A stretch of 64,000 nt of DNA from Haloferax elongans ATCC BAA-1513 (GTDB lineage Archaea; Halobacteriota; Halobacteria; Halobacteriales; Haloferacaceae): NCBI RefSeq assembly GCF_000336755.1, contig NZ_AOLK01000019.1:266301-330300 (forward strand), read 5' to 3'. This document shows, in pieces, positions 17,586 to 26,319 of this stretch; the first letter of the stretch is position 1, and the number at the start of each line of letters is the position of its first letter. Made by a program: the position numbers and the translations under genes. The notes below the pieces were generated by a model. That model was not told the DNA's origin, ran no database searches, and saw only the letters and a program-made list of their open reading frames with translations.

Positions 17586-18986
17586 TCAGAGGAACGGCGG
17601 CGACGCAGTCGGCAGCGAGACCAGCCACAGACTGACGATAGTGTAGAATATCATCACCACGACGAACGGCAGCTGACTCCGAATGGCCTGCATCCGACTC
17701 GGGAAGGTGTCGTACGCTTGCGAGTGCGCCACCCAAACCGCGAGGAGATGTCCGAGGAGGACGAACACGACGTTCAACGCGCCGAACCACGCCGGAAGCG
17801 TGAGGACGACAGGATTCGCAGGTGGCGAGAGCGGTGCGGTGAGCGCTCCGACCAGCATCGGTGACAGCGAGACGGAAAAGGCGAAGTAGTGGGCGAGGTG
17901 GTAGCCGACGGCGATAGCGAGAAGCGACGGGGCGAATCGGACCGCGAGTGCCCGGGGCGTCTCGAACGTCTCGATACGCCGGACGGTAAGGTGACTGGCG
18001 AGCACGTAGAGCCCGAGGAATGCGGCGAACCCGCCGAGATAGAGGACGCCGTAGACGACGAGTGCAGGGAGACCCGCCTCGACAACGGCCGTGATAGCGG
18101 CCGCACCCTGTTCGGTCGTCACGAAGCCACTGAAGGTGAGTTCCCAGACGAGGACGACCGCGACCGCGATGTCCGCGAGGTCGGTCACCTCGTCGTCGGT
18201 GACGAGTCGCATCCCCGGCAGCCGAACCGAGAGCCCGTCTTCGTCGTTCCAGCGAATCGGTGCCACACGCCCGTAGAATCGAAGGAACACCGAAACCGGG
18301 TCGGCGCAGTCGAACCAGTCGTCCGGCCCGACGAGGAGTGCGCCGAGGAGCGTCAGGACCGAATAGCCAGCGACAGCCATCGCGAGCAGGTTCGGTTGGC
18401 GCGTGACGCCAGCAGCGGTCTCGACCCACACGAGTGCGAGAATACCCGCGACAGCCGGCCATCGACCGAGTTTGTGTGGATACTCGACGAAGCCATTCGG
18501 GAGGAGTGTCGCCACCGTCCGCCACGGATTGACCGCTCGCCACGTGTCGCCGACGAGGTACGTGAACATCGTGTAGCCGGCGCGGAGTCCGGCGAAAGTG
18601 ACGATGATAGCGAAGTTGAGCGTCGGTGCCTGCGGCCCGGTGAATCCGAGGTACACGATGAACCCGAGCAGGGCGAGGCCGAGGACGCTTCCGACGATGC
18701 CGAGGCCCCGGCGGACCACGTCGTCGAGGGCGACGCTCGTTCGCCACGAGTGGACCCGTTCGATGAATCGTCTATCGGTCACGAAGCTCGCGAGCAGGGC
18801 CGACGCGCCGACTGTCGCCCCGCCCGTCGCGAGATAGAGCCACTGCGGGACGGCGAGGTTGTCTTGTGACGCCCCGGCGAGGCCGACAGCGCCGTTGCTG
18901 GCGGCGACCGGAGCCGCGAGGAGAGACACGAGACTCGCGAAGAGAAGCGAGACACCGAATCGTCGGAGTGTCGTCGTGCGGTTCAT
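17586..18986 (-). CDS. Polytopic membrane protein of putative iron-uptake operon
   Basis: A 466-aa protein with an N-terminal signal-like helix (SLLFASLVSLLAAPVAAS) and about ten further hydrophobic segments. Several histidines lie in or near helices (AVGYHLAHYFAF, LLGHLLAVWVAHSQAYD). No named family is recognised. The ATG at 18986 overlaps the TGA of the zinc-finger gene (ATGA), and a P19-like iron-binding lipoprotein gene precedes both. Ferrous or other metal transport is therefore inferred from context only. Confidence 0.75.
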   Translation of the reverse strand: MNRTTTLRRFGVSLLFASLVSLLAAPVAASNGAVGLAGASQDNLAVPQWLYLATGGATVGASALLASFVTDRRFIERVHSWRTSVALDDVVRRGLGIVGSVLGLALLGFIVYLGFTGPQAPTLNFAIIVTFAGLRAGYTMFTYLVGDTWRAVNPWRTVATLLPNGFVEYPHKLGRWPAVAGILALVWVETAAGVTRQPNLLAMAVAGYSVLTLLGALLVGPDDWFDCADPVSVFLRFYGRVAPIRWNDEDGLSVRLPGMRLVTDDEVTDLADIAVAVVLVWELTFSGFVTTEQGAAAITAVVEAGLPALVVYGVLYLGGFAAFLGLYVLASHLTVRRIETFETPRALAVRFAPSLLAIAVGYHLAHYFAFSVSLSPMLVGALTAPLSPPANPVVLTLPAWFGALNVVFVLLGHLLAVWVAHSQAYDTFPSRMQAIRSQLPFVVVMIFYTIVSLWLVSLPTASPPFL

Positions 18987-19246
18987 GAGGCAAAGAGGAT
19001 GAACAGGATGAGGAACCCGAAGTACATGAGGACGAGAACGCCCAGCGCCCGGATTCGGAACGATTTCAGTTCACGCTCTTCGGCGTAGTACGCCTCGCGG
19101 TACGCCTCGACCTCGTCGGCGGTGAGGTCGTCGGGGTGTCTCGCACCGCGATGGAGCGTGAGCAGTCGCGCCGAGGGGTAGGCGTCGCCGCACCGCTCAC
19201 AGACGTGGCGGTCGGGACCGTCGCCGTCGTTCCTGGTGTCGCTCAT
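18983..19246 (-). CDS. C2H2 zinc-finger protein with C-terminal membrane anchor
   Basis: An 87-aa protein with one C2H2 finger, Cys16/Cys19 and His32/His37 (HVCERCGDAYPSARLLTLHRGARH), then a charged helix and one transmembrane segment (ALGVLVLMYFGFLILFILF, about 67-85). The finger would face the cytoplasm. It is translationally coupled to the downstream polytopic protein by a four-base overlap. A membrane-tethered zinc finger in a metal operon suggests a small accessory or sensor subunit (inference). Confidence 0.85.
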   Translation of the reverse strand: MSDTRNDGDGPDRHVCERCGDAYPSARLLTLHRGARHPDDLTADEVEAYREAYYAEERELKSFRIRALGVLVLMYFGFLILFILFAS

Positions 19247-19306
19247 TCCGTGTTAGGTCGAAGTATCGGTCGGGTGGTTCTGAACGTTTCTGTTGTCTCT
19301 CGGGCG

Positions 19307-20368
19307 TCAGACCTCGAACGACAGGCGCTCGAAGTTCATGAACGCCGTCTCGTAGCCATCGTGGCGGGCGACCTGCGGCGGGAAATCGACGACGAGTCGG
19401 ACCACGTCGCCCGATTCGACCGCATCGACCGGAAGGCCGTAGTGGTAGCCAACGTCGGGGTCGAGCGTCGGGCGGGGTCGGTCTTCGGCGACTGTCTCCC
19501 CGTCGCGTTCGACCGTCGCGGTGATGCCCATCATCGGGAGGATGAACTCGTTGTGCGGGGTTCGAGCGGAGATGTAAATGTACGCGCCGTCGGAATCGAA
19601 GCGCGCCCCGTCGTCGACGACGAAGGCGACGAAGGACGCGTCGCCGCTCGTCTCTCGTCCGAGGTGCGTCCCCGGAAGCGACTCGACAGCGGGAGCTTTC
19701 CCCGTCGGGACGCCCATCATCTCCATCGCGGGGACTGTGGTTCGGGTACCCGCCTCGTCGCCGTGGCGGGTGAGTTCGACGTCGTGGAGTTCGTCAGTCG
19801 CGAAGGTGAATTGGAACGTCGCCGTCTCGGCCGTCTCGAATCGGCCAGCGAACGAGCCAGTTCGGTGGAGCGACGTGCCCCCGATTTGAACGCGGGCTTC
19901 GTAGTCACCATCGCCGTCGAGTCTGTAGTTCGCGCCGTAGTGCATCCCCATTCGCTGAGAGAGCATCGGATAGGCGAGTTCCTCGGTCACGAACGACCCG
20001 TCTTGGAGTACTTCGATGGTGACGCCAGCGTCGAGTGGGAGGACGGTTCCCGTCTCGCGGTCCCAGACGGAGGCCATGAGGTGGAGCGAATCGTCGGCCT
20101 CGACGACCGTCTTTTGGAGGTCGGTGCCAGCGACCGTCCAGAACCGGTGTGGGTACGAATACGTCAGTGCCACATCGTACGGGCCCGCAGACGTTCGTCC
20201 GTACATCTTCATTCCCTCCGTGATTGCAGGGAGATACACCGCGTCTGGGCGGTCCTCGACGAGTGGCGGGTCACGCCACGCGGACTGTTGCTCGAAGCCG
20301 CCGAGACAGCCGGCTGTTGCTGTGAGCGCACCGATTCCGAGGGTTTTGAGGGCGTCTCGTCGTCTCAT
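19307..20368 (-). CDS. P19/Tp34-like iron-transport lipoprotein (DUF7350 type)
   Basis: A 353-aa secreted protein: Tat-like MRRRDALKTLGIGALTATAGC (lipobox TAGC, Cys21). Residues about 50-170 carry YLPAITEGMKMYGRTSAGPYDVALTYSYPHRFW and MHYGANYRLDGDGDYEARVQIGG, resembling the P19 periplasmic iron-transport fold where Met, His and Glu bind the metal. A C-terminal beta domain of unknown role follows (FILPMMGITATVERDG). The start is the ATG at 20368, at the Tat signal. First gene of an apparent three-gene operon. Confidence 0.7.
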   Translation of the reverse strand: MRRRDALKTLGIGALTATAGCLGGFEQQSAWRDPPLVEDRPDAVYLPAITEGMKMYGRTSAGPYDVALTYSYPHRFWTVAGTDLQKTVVEADDSLHLMASVWDRETGTVLPLDAGVTIEVLQDGSFVTEELAYPMLSQRMGMHYGANYRLDGDGDYEARVQIGGTSLHRTGSFAGRFETAETATFQFTFATDELHDVELTRHGDEAGTRTTVPAMEMMGVPTGKAPAVESLPGTHLGRETSGDASFVAFVVDDGARFDSDGAYIYISARTPHNEFILPMMGITATVERDGETVAEDRPRPTLDPDVGYHYGLPVDAVESGDVVRLVVDFPPQVARHDGYETAFMNFERLSFEV

Positions 20369-20536
20369 AGCGAAGGTGATGCCCCGGTAGTGCACGTCGA
20401 GGCAACTCGTCTACGCTATCGGCCGCGCAAAGATGTGCATTGTGTTTCGGGGGCCGCTTTCGAGCGCCGCACGGACTTCTCACGGCGTAGGACTGCCCAC
20501 TATCTATTAATACCCTCTAAACACCCACTCACCACA

Positions 20537-22150
20537 ATGGACGACTCGCCGCTCGATACACTCGATGCGCGGGCCATCGCGCTCGCGTATCTAGCGTTCG
20601 GGTCGGTCGGTATTGTCGGTGGTGAACTCGCGCTTGCAGGTATCTTCGGGGCACCACTCGTGTCGTCGTCTGCGCTGGCGAAAGGGCTGTTCTTCGTCGT
20701 CGTTTCGAGTGTCTTCGTCGGGATACTCGTCGCCCGGAAGAACCAACGAATCGAGCGCCACCAGACATCAGTCGAAGCATCACTCGACCGCCTCCAGAGC
20801 GTTATTTCTGCATCTCCAGTACCGATTATCGCTATCGACGTCAGCGGGAGAGTGACCATCTGGAACGACGCGGCGACCGAGACGTTCGGATGGGAACGGG
20901 AGGAAGTTCTCGGGAGGCCGATTCCGACCGTCGCCGACGACCAGGAGTCTGAGTTTCAGCGCGCTGTCGAACGCTCAATCGAGGAGGACGGCCTCTCGAA
21001 CGTCGCGGTCAAACGACAACAGCGAGACGGGACGATGCGTGAATTCTCGCTGTCGACCGCGCCGATTTACGACCCGGACGGCAGTGTTCGCGAGATTATC
21101 GGCATCTTCGTCGATACGACAGAGCAGAAAGCCCGCGAGCGTCGGCTTCGGGAGTTCGAGATGGCCGTCGAACAGGCGGGTCACGCCATCTACCTGACCG
21201 ACCGCAACGGTGAAATCACCTACGTGAACCCGGCGTTCGAGCAGACGACCGGCTACGAGAGAGACGAAATCGTCGGCCAAACGCCGAACGTACTCAAGTC
21301 CGGGGAGATGGACGACCGGTATTACGCGAGACTGTGGCGGTCCATCGAAGCGGGCGAGACGTGGCAAGAACGAATCGTCGACAAGCGAAAGAACGGCGAG
21401 TTCTACACGGCTGCACAGACCATCGCACCAATCGAGCAGGACGACGAGTGCATCGGATACGTCGCTATCCAGTCGGACATCACCGAGCCTGAACTGACGC
21501 GACAGCGACTTGGCGTTCTCAACCGGATGCTCCGACACAATCTCCGAAACCGGATGAACGTCATTGAGGGATACGCCGAGATGGTGCAGACCAAAACGGA
21601 CGACCCAGAAATCGACGACCAGGCAGCGACTATCCTCGATGCGGCATCGAACCTCACGTCACTCGCCGAGAAGGCCCGGACCGTCACCGAACTCCTCGAA
21701 TCCGACGGCCACCCGATGGAAGTCGGGAGGCTCGTCGAGACTGTGGTGTCGGCATCGCGTTCGGAGTATCCGGACTCGACGGTGCGAGTCGCCGTCGACC
21801 CCGACTTGTCCGAACACGTGGACAACCGCGTCGGTGTCGCCGTCGAAGAACTCGTCACCAACGCGCTCCAACACGGTGGCGAGACGGTTCACATCGACAC
21901 GTACCGAAGTCCGACCGACGAGTCACGGTTCGTCATCCGCATCGAAGACGACGGGCCCGGAATCCCAGAAAGCGAGTGGGAAGTCATTCAACGCGGAGAG
22001 GAGACGCCGCTGGAACACGGGACCGGACTCGGACTGTGGCTCGTCCACTGGGTCGTCACGAAGGCCGGCGGCAGCGTGCGACTCGACACGACGTCACTCG
22101 GCGGGTCTGCGGTGACGTTGGAACTGCCGCGGGACACCCCGACCGACTAG
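20537..22150 (+). CDS. PAS-domain sensor histidine kinase
   Basis: A 537-aa membrane kinase. Two N-terminal helices (about 12-30 and 40-60) are followed by two PAS domains (ASPVPIIAIDVSGRVTIWNDAATETFGW from about 90; EQAGHAIYLTDRNGEITYVNPAFEQTTGY from about 215). The phospho-acceptor helix is MLRHNLRNRMNVIEGYAEMV. The ATPase domain has ELVTNALQHGG (N box), IEDDGPGIP (G1) and HGTGLGLWLVHW (G2). The ATG at 20537 has TATTAA about 32 bases upstream. No response regulator is adjacent, as is common in haloarchaea. The reading frame stays open upstream to 19136, but that part is antisense to the P19-like gene. Confidence 0.93.
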   Translation: MDDSPLDTLDARAIALAYLAFGSVGIVGGELALAGIFGAPLVSSSALAKGLFFVVVSSVFVGILVARKNQRIERHQTSVEASLDRLQSVISASPVPIIAIDVSGRVTIWNDAATETFGWEREEVLGRPIPTVADDQESEFQRAVERSIEEDGLSNVAVKRQQRDGTMREFSLSTAPIYDPDGSVREIIGIFVDTTEQKARERRLREFEMAVEQAGHAIYLTDRNGEITYVNPAFEQTTGYERDEIVGQTPNVLKSGEMDDRYYARLWRSIEAGETWQERIVDKRKNGEFYTAAQTIAPIEQDDECIGYVAIQSDITEPELTRQRLGVLNRMLRHNLRNRMNVIEGYAEMVQTKTDDPEIDDQAATILDAASNLTSLAEKARTVTELLESDGHPMEVGRLVETVVSASRSEYPDSTVRVAVDPDLSEHVDNRVGVAVEELVTNALQHGGETVHIDTYRSPTDESRFVIRIEDDGPGIPESEWEVIQRGEETPLEHGTGLGLWLVHWVVTKAGGSVRLDTTSLGGSAVTLELPRDTPTD

Positions 22151-23637
22151 GTTATCTTCGCCGCGATGTCGCGGACCAGCGAGCGCATTCCGTAGTCGAA
22201 CGTCACCTCGATAGCAGCCATGCACGCCGTGTAGACGACGACGCCAGTCACGACGAGCGCCGCGAATCCGAGTGCCGTTCCCGACACGGGGAGCATCGAT
22301 TCGGTCGCCAACACCGCTGCGCCCATGACCAGACTCGCCGTCAGCGGCGTCCCGACGGTGACGAAGAACTGGGTGAACGACCCCTTTATCTCCCGAATCA
22401 CGATGTAGTTGATGAGCGGTTCGGATGTGAGTGCGCCAGCGAGCACGACCGCAGCGGCGGTGCCGGCCAGTCCGTAAGCGTCGGTGAGGGGGTAGATGAG
22501 GATTGCGAGCGCAACCGTCTTGAGGACGTTCACCTTCGTGATGTAGTCCGGGCGGCCGATGGCTTTCAGGAGCGGCCCCGAAGTTGCACCGATAGAGAGC
22601 ATCAATCCCCAGAGCGCGAGAATTTGGAGCGCGGGAATCGCTGGAATCCACTCGTCGCCGAGGAAGGCGTGCACGAACGGTCCGGCGACGACGATAATCC
22701 CGACCGCCATCGGCATCGAGACGACTGCTGTGAGTTTCAGCACCGTGAAGTACGTCTGTCTGAGTGCGCGGAGGTTCCCCTGTAGCTTCGAGTACGCGGG
22801 AAACATCACAGACGAGATGACTTTCGTCACTTCGGACGAGGGCGTTCTCGCCAGTTGGTAGGCGAGTTGGTAGAACCCGAGCGCCGTCGCGCCGAGGAAC
22901 CACCCGAGGAAGGCGTCGTCACCGTTGGCGAAGAAGAACATGAAGATGCCCGACCCGGTAATCCAGCGCCCGTAGCGAATCATCTCGATGGCGCGGGCGC
23001 GCTCGATGACCAGTCGCGGCAGGCGTCTGTCGATGAGATACGACACGAGGGTTCGAACGACGTTCCCGGTTAACGTCCCGAAGACGAGCGCCCACACAGT
23101 CCCGAAAATGAACCCGAGCGCGAGCGCGACCCCCACGTGAAACAGCGTTCCCGACACGTCGTAGACGAACTGCTTGTGGAATTCGAGGTTCTTCTGGAGA
23201 TAGACGATACGGGGGTTTCGGAGGCCGACGAGAAGCGGCGAAAGGGCGATAACGCGAAACACGTCGGTCGCCCGCGGTTCGTTGAAGAACGCCGCCAGAT
23301 ACGGAGCGGCGACGTACGCGAGCGCGAAGAGTACGATTCCCCGAATCAGCTTGATGGTCCAGACGGTGTCGAGGTAGGCGTCGACGTCCTCTTCTTCGCG
23401 CTGGATGAGCGAGGCGTCGAGGCCGAGTTCGGTAAACTGGTTCATCGCCGTCACCGTCAGGAGGGCAAGCCCCATCAGACCGAACTCGGTCGGACCGAGG
23501 AGGCCGGCGAGAACGACCACCATGAGCATCAGGAGAATGCGATTCGAGACGTTGATGCCGGTCATCCAGAGGCCGCTTTTGACCGTTCGCTCGCCGACGG
23601 CACCTGACGGGATGAACCGACGAAGCAGAGAGCGCAT
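22147..23637 (-). CDS. Polysaccharide flippase (Wzx/MATE-like)
   Basis: A 496-aa protein with about 12-14 helices, of the polysaccharide biosynthesis flippase family (GLWMTGINVSNRILLMLMVVVLAGLLGPTEFG, TELGLDASLIQR are typical). It would move lipid-linked glycans across the membrane. Its stop codon TAG shares the palindrome CTAG at 22147-22150 with the convergent kinase stop. It is on the same strand as the glycosyltransferase, methyltransferase and phosphatase-like genes upstream. Confidence 0.9.
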   Translation of the reverse strand: MRSLLRRFIPSGAVGERTVKSGLWMTGINVSNRILLMLMVVVLAGLLGPTEFGLMGLALLTVTAMNQFTELGLDASLIQREEEDVDAYLDTVWTIKLIRGIVLFALAYVAAPYLAAFFNEPRATDVFRVIALSPLLVGLRNPRIVYLQKNLEFHKQFVYDVSGTLFHVGVALALGFIFGTVWALVFGTLTGNVVRTLVSYLIDRRLPRLVIERARAIEMIRYGRWITGSGIFMFFFANGDDAFLGWFLGATALGFYQLAYQLARTPSSEVTKVISSVMFPAYSKLQGNLRALRQTYFTVLKLTAVVSMPMAVGIIVVAGPFVHAFLGDEWIPAIPALQILALWGLMLSIGATSGPLLKAIGRPDYITKVNVLKTVALAILIYPLTDAYGLAGTAAAVVLAGALTSEPLINYIVIREIKGSFTQFFVTVGTPLTASLVMGAAVLATESMLPVSGTALGFAALVVTGVVVYTACMAAIEVTFDYGMRSLVRDIAAKIT

Positions 23638-23934
23638 TGTTCAGAAAGCGGTGGTCCGCCCCTCCATCATCGAGTGGTCAGTGTGAACACGATACGTATC
23701 GAGAGGAGCGAGACGAAGGAAGGGCGACTGCTCGTCTGTGAGGCCATCGACAGAATCGGCGCTGAACACCGAGCGAGCGAGCGGGGTGAAACACATAGAG
23801 TTACCTCGAAAGAGGGCTTCGTACGGGCATAACTATACCTCGTCTAACGGGTTTTGAACCCACTAACGAGCCCGAAATCGGGTCGACAAAATCGACTTCC
23901 CGCGAGGCGAGACGAGGAGAGACATGCACCTGTC
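23638..23934. other. Intergenic region with flippase promoter
   Basis: No convincing gene. The perfect palindrome CGATACGTATCG is at 23691-23702. Two short adjacent hairpins near 23850-23885 (GGGTT..AACCC and CCCGA..TCGGG) lie just after the phosphatase-like gene and may terminate its transcript. Confidence 0.4.
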
Positions 23935-25356
23935 TCAGAGATAGCCGAGACTCTCCAGACGCGATAGCGTCTCCGGGTCGTACGCAGCAGTTGCGTCTGC
24001 GTCTTCGACGGTCGGTGAGGAACTGACCCGCTCGTCGAGAATTTCGCTCAGTGTCTCGACGACGTCCGGGTACGACTTCGCGAGGTCGGTTCCCTCGTCT
24101 GGGAGTCGGTACAGATGGTGTTCGTCGCCGTTTCGGAGGAGCTTCCACGTATCGGTTCTGAGCATCGCGAGCGCGTCGGTCATGTACTCACCGCCGTACA
24201 ACGAATTCTTCGTGCGAATCGCTTCGAGGTTCGACGGTCTGGGACCGCGCTCGGCGATGGCGAATCCGGGCGACTGCTTCAGAAGGTTGACCCCTTCGAA
24301 CCCGGAGGCGTCGGCACCCACTGCTTCGAGAATCGTCTGCATCACGTCGATATGCTGGACGATGTCGTCGTCACGCGATTCCATGTCCGGAAGACCGGAG
24401 ACCACGAGCGGGACGTGGACGATGCCGTCCGAGAGCAGTAAGTTGTGTCCGACGACGCCCTGTTCGCCGAACAGTTCGCCGTGGTCGGCCGTGACGACGA
24501 CGATAACCGGCGTATCGAGCGACATCGCGTACTTGTAGAGTTCGGCGACGAGCGTGTCGTGGTACGCGATTTCGGCCTCGTAGACGGCCACGAGAGCGGT
24601 CTTCTCGCGTTCGGTGAGTGGTCGCTCTTCCGCCATGAATCCCCAGATGTCGTCGGTGATCGCGCGCGCCGTCCGTATCGCTTCCTTCGCGGAGAGGTCT
24701 GTGCCGGCGAGGTACCGCCGGAGCACCGTCACGGGCGGGTTGTACGGGTGGTGCGTACTGTTGATGTGGTTGTAGATGAAGAATGGCCCGTCGCGGGAGA
24801 GCTTCCGCATCCAGCCTTTGACGACTTCGGTCTGATAGCGCGGGTGGATAGGGTCGAAGTGGTCGCGCGGCGACAGCGAGAACCCACCGCCGAGTTTCCT
24901 GACGTTCAGGAGGTACTTCACGGCCGTCCGTATCCCGGCACCGGAGAGCATGTCGAGATGCGACGTCGACCAGTGGCCGATGTCGAACCCACGGTCTAAC
25001 CCAGTCACGGGGCCGAGGTACGGATTGGTGCTGAAGCAGGCGGTGTTGTACCCCGCTCGCGAGAACCGCTCTCCGGCGGTCGTGAGACTGTCCGGAAGGC
25101 GGGCGACCTGTGTCGTGTCGGCGAATCCGATGCCGTGCGACGAGACGCGGCGACCGGTGAGAATCGACGCCGACGACGACGGTGTCCAGTGGGCGTGGGC
25201 AAAGCACGAATCGAACGAGACCGCGTCGTCTCTGGCGGCGATTGCCTGAAGATTCGGCGTCGTCTCTCGGTCTGGCGTGCCGAGCGACGTGTAATCGTGC
25301 CGAACGCTGTCGAGTGTAATCCACAGCACGCTCGGGAGCGCTCCATGAGTCGTCAT
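23935..25356 (-). CDS. Sulfatase-like / alkaline phosphatase superfamily enzyme
   Basis: A 473-aa protein with the sulfatase-family fold: SVLWITLDSVRHDYTSLG (metal site), HAHWTPSSSASILTGRRVSSHG (nucleophile region) and VVVTADHGELFGEQGVVGH (metal site). The canonical sulfatase CxPxR is absent; the region reads TPSSSAS, so a phosphatase or phosphotransferase acting on glycans or glycolipids is as likely as a true sulfatase. It belongs to a glycan cluster with flippase, GT4 and methyltransferase genes on the same strand. Confidence 0.88.
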   Translation of the reverse strand: MTTHGALPSVLWITLDSVRHDYTSLGTPDRETTPNLQAIAARDDAVSFDSCFAHAHWTPSSSASILTGRRVSSHGIGFADTTQVARLPDSLTTAGERFSRAGYNTACFSTNPYLGPVTGLDRGFDIGHWSTSHLDMLSGAGIRTAVKYLLNVRKLGGGFSLSPRDHFDPIHPRYQTEVVKGWMRKLSRDGPFFIYNHINSTHHPYNPPVTVLRRYLAGTDLSAKEAIRTARAITDDIWGFMAEERPLTEREKTALVAVYEAEIAYHDTLVAELYKYAMSLDTPVIVVVTADHGELFGEQGVVGHNLLLSDGIVHVPLVVSGLPDMESRDDDIVQHIDVMQTILEAVGADASGFEGVNLLKQSPGFAIAERGPRPSNLEAIRTKNSLYGGEYMTDALAMLRTDTWKLLRNGDEHHLYRLPDEGTDLAKSYPDVVETLSEILDERVSSSPTVEDADATAAYDPETLSRLESLGYL

Positions 25357-25500
25357 TACCGAACGTACGCCAGCAGAGGTGTTGAGTATCGACTACTTAA
25401 CGAGAAGCAGAACGACCTAATGGCGTACTAATTGCTATGGATGGGCCGACCACATCGCGGTCAGTCCATTACGCAGGCGAACCCGTCCGAAGTGAGGGAA

Positions 25501-26319
25501 TCACGCAGTCGAATCGGCTGCGACGACGACGTACGAAGCCATCTCCGAGCGGCCGGTTCGAGTCAAAAGGGCAGTTGCGAGTTGGGCACCCCAGACGAAC
25601 GGATACTGGAGCGGAGCAGGGAGTCGGTTTACCGCGGAGTGGAGACGGCGCGGATATTGAAAGACGAAGTCGCGCGCGACGACCGTCCACCCATCGGAGA
25701 CGAGCGCGGTGGTCTCGTCCGGCGTGAGAAACCGGTTCTTGCCGTTGGCGAAGTACGGCGAGCGTGGGGTCGGCACGGAAAAGACGAACCGGCCGCCCGG
25801 AGCGACGACGCGACGAATCTCGGCGGTGAGTGCGTCGATATCGAGAAACGGCCAATCGTACGGGCCGATACAGACGACGGCGTCGAACGAGTCGTCGTCG
25901 AATGGCAGTTGCGGGTCGTCGTAGGATGCGAGGGTGTAGTCGGAGACGGTGTCGCCGAGGACATCCTGTGCGGTGTCGCTGGCAGCCGAGGCGAAGTCGA
26001 CACGCGCGACTTCGTTTGCGTCGATACCGGCGGTGACTCCTGACTCCGAAGCAACGTCAAGGACGCGGTCACGGTGACCGAGGAGGTCGAGCGCCCGAAC
26101 GCGTTCTTCGTCACGGAGATACTGGACGTTCGGCGTCGCAGGAGGCTGGTCGACGAACCTGACGAGCCGAGCTTCGACTGCCGAAGAGGCGGGCGAATTG
26201 CTGTCCGTCTGCGTGCGACCAGTCACATCTATCTGCGTGCGACCGGTCACATCTGTCTGTGTGCGACCGGCCACGTCCCGCTGGCTGCTGTCGTCGGCAC
26301 GGGAGTTCGATCGAGTCAC
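25501..26319 (-). CDS. SAM-dependent methyltransferase with repeat-rich N-terminus
   Basis: A 272-aa class I methyltransferase. The fold spans about residues 75-215 (RDRVLDVASESGVTAGID motif I, PFDDDSFDAVVCIGPYDW, RRVVAPGGRFVFSVPTPRSPY). The N-terminus carries tandem 9-residue repeats of the type DVTGRTQTD (about residues 15-39), unlike the rest. The GTG start at 26319 overlaps the TGA of the glycosyltransferase gene (GTGA). The domain is closely related to the N-terminal half of the fusion gene at 27873. Likely role is methylation of a glycan or its precursor. Confidence 0.87.
   Translation of the reverse strand: MTRSNSRADDSSQRDVAGRTQTDVTGRTQIDVTGRTQTDSNSPASSAVEARLVRFVDQPPATPNVQYLRDEERVRALDLLGHRDRVLDVASESGVTAGIDANEVARVDFASAASDTAQDVLGDTVSDYTLASYDDPQLPFDDDSFDAVVCIGPYDWPFLDIDALTAEIRRVVAPGGRFVFSVPTPRSPYFANGKNRFLTPDETTALVSDGWTVVARDFVFQYPRRLHSAVNRLPAPLQYPFVWGAQLATALLTRTGRSEMASYVVVAADSTA
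26201..26277. repeat. Tandem 27-bp repeat inside methyltransferase gene
   Basis: About three imperfect copies of a 27-bp unit encode DVTGRTQ(T/I)D in the N-terminus of the methyltransferase. Copies differ mainly at silent or single positions, implying recent expansion. Confidence 0.75.

Noticed and set aside
19136-20536. Upstream extension of the histidine kinase frame to about 1004 residues
   Set aside because: The extension is antisense to the P19-like gene, has arginine-rich shadow composition and lacks domains; the kinase has its own TATA and ATG at 20537.
23850-23885. tRNA fragment suggested by GGGTTTTGAACCC
   Set aside because: It is only two small adjacent hairpins with no acceptor or anticodon arm; more likely transcript-end hairpins.
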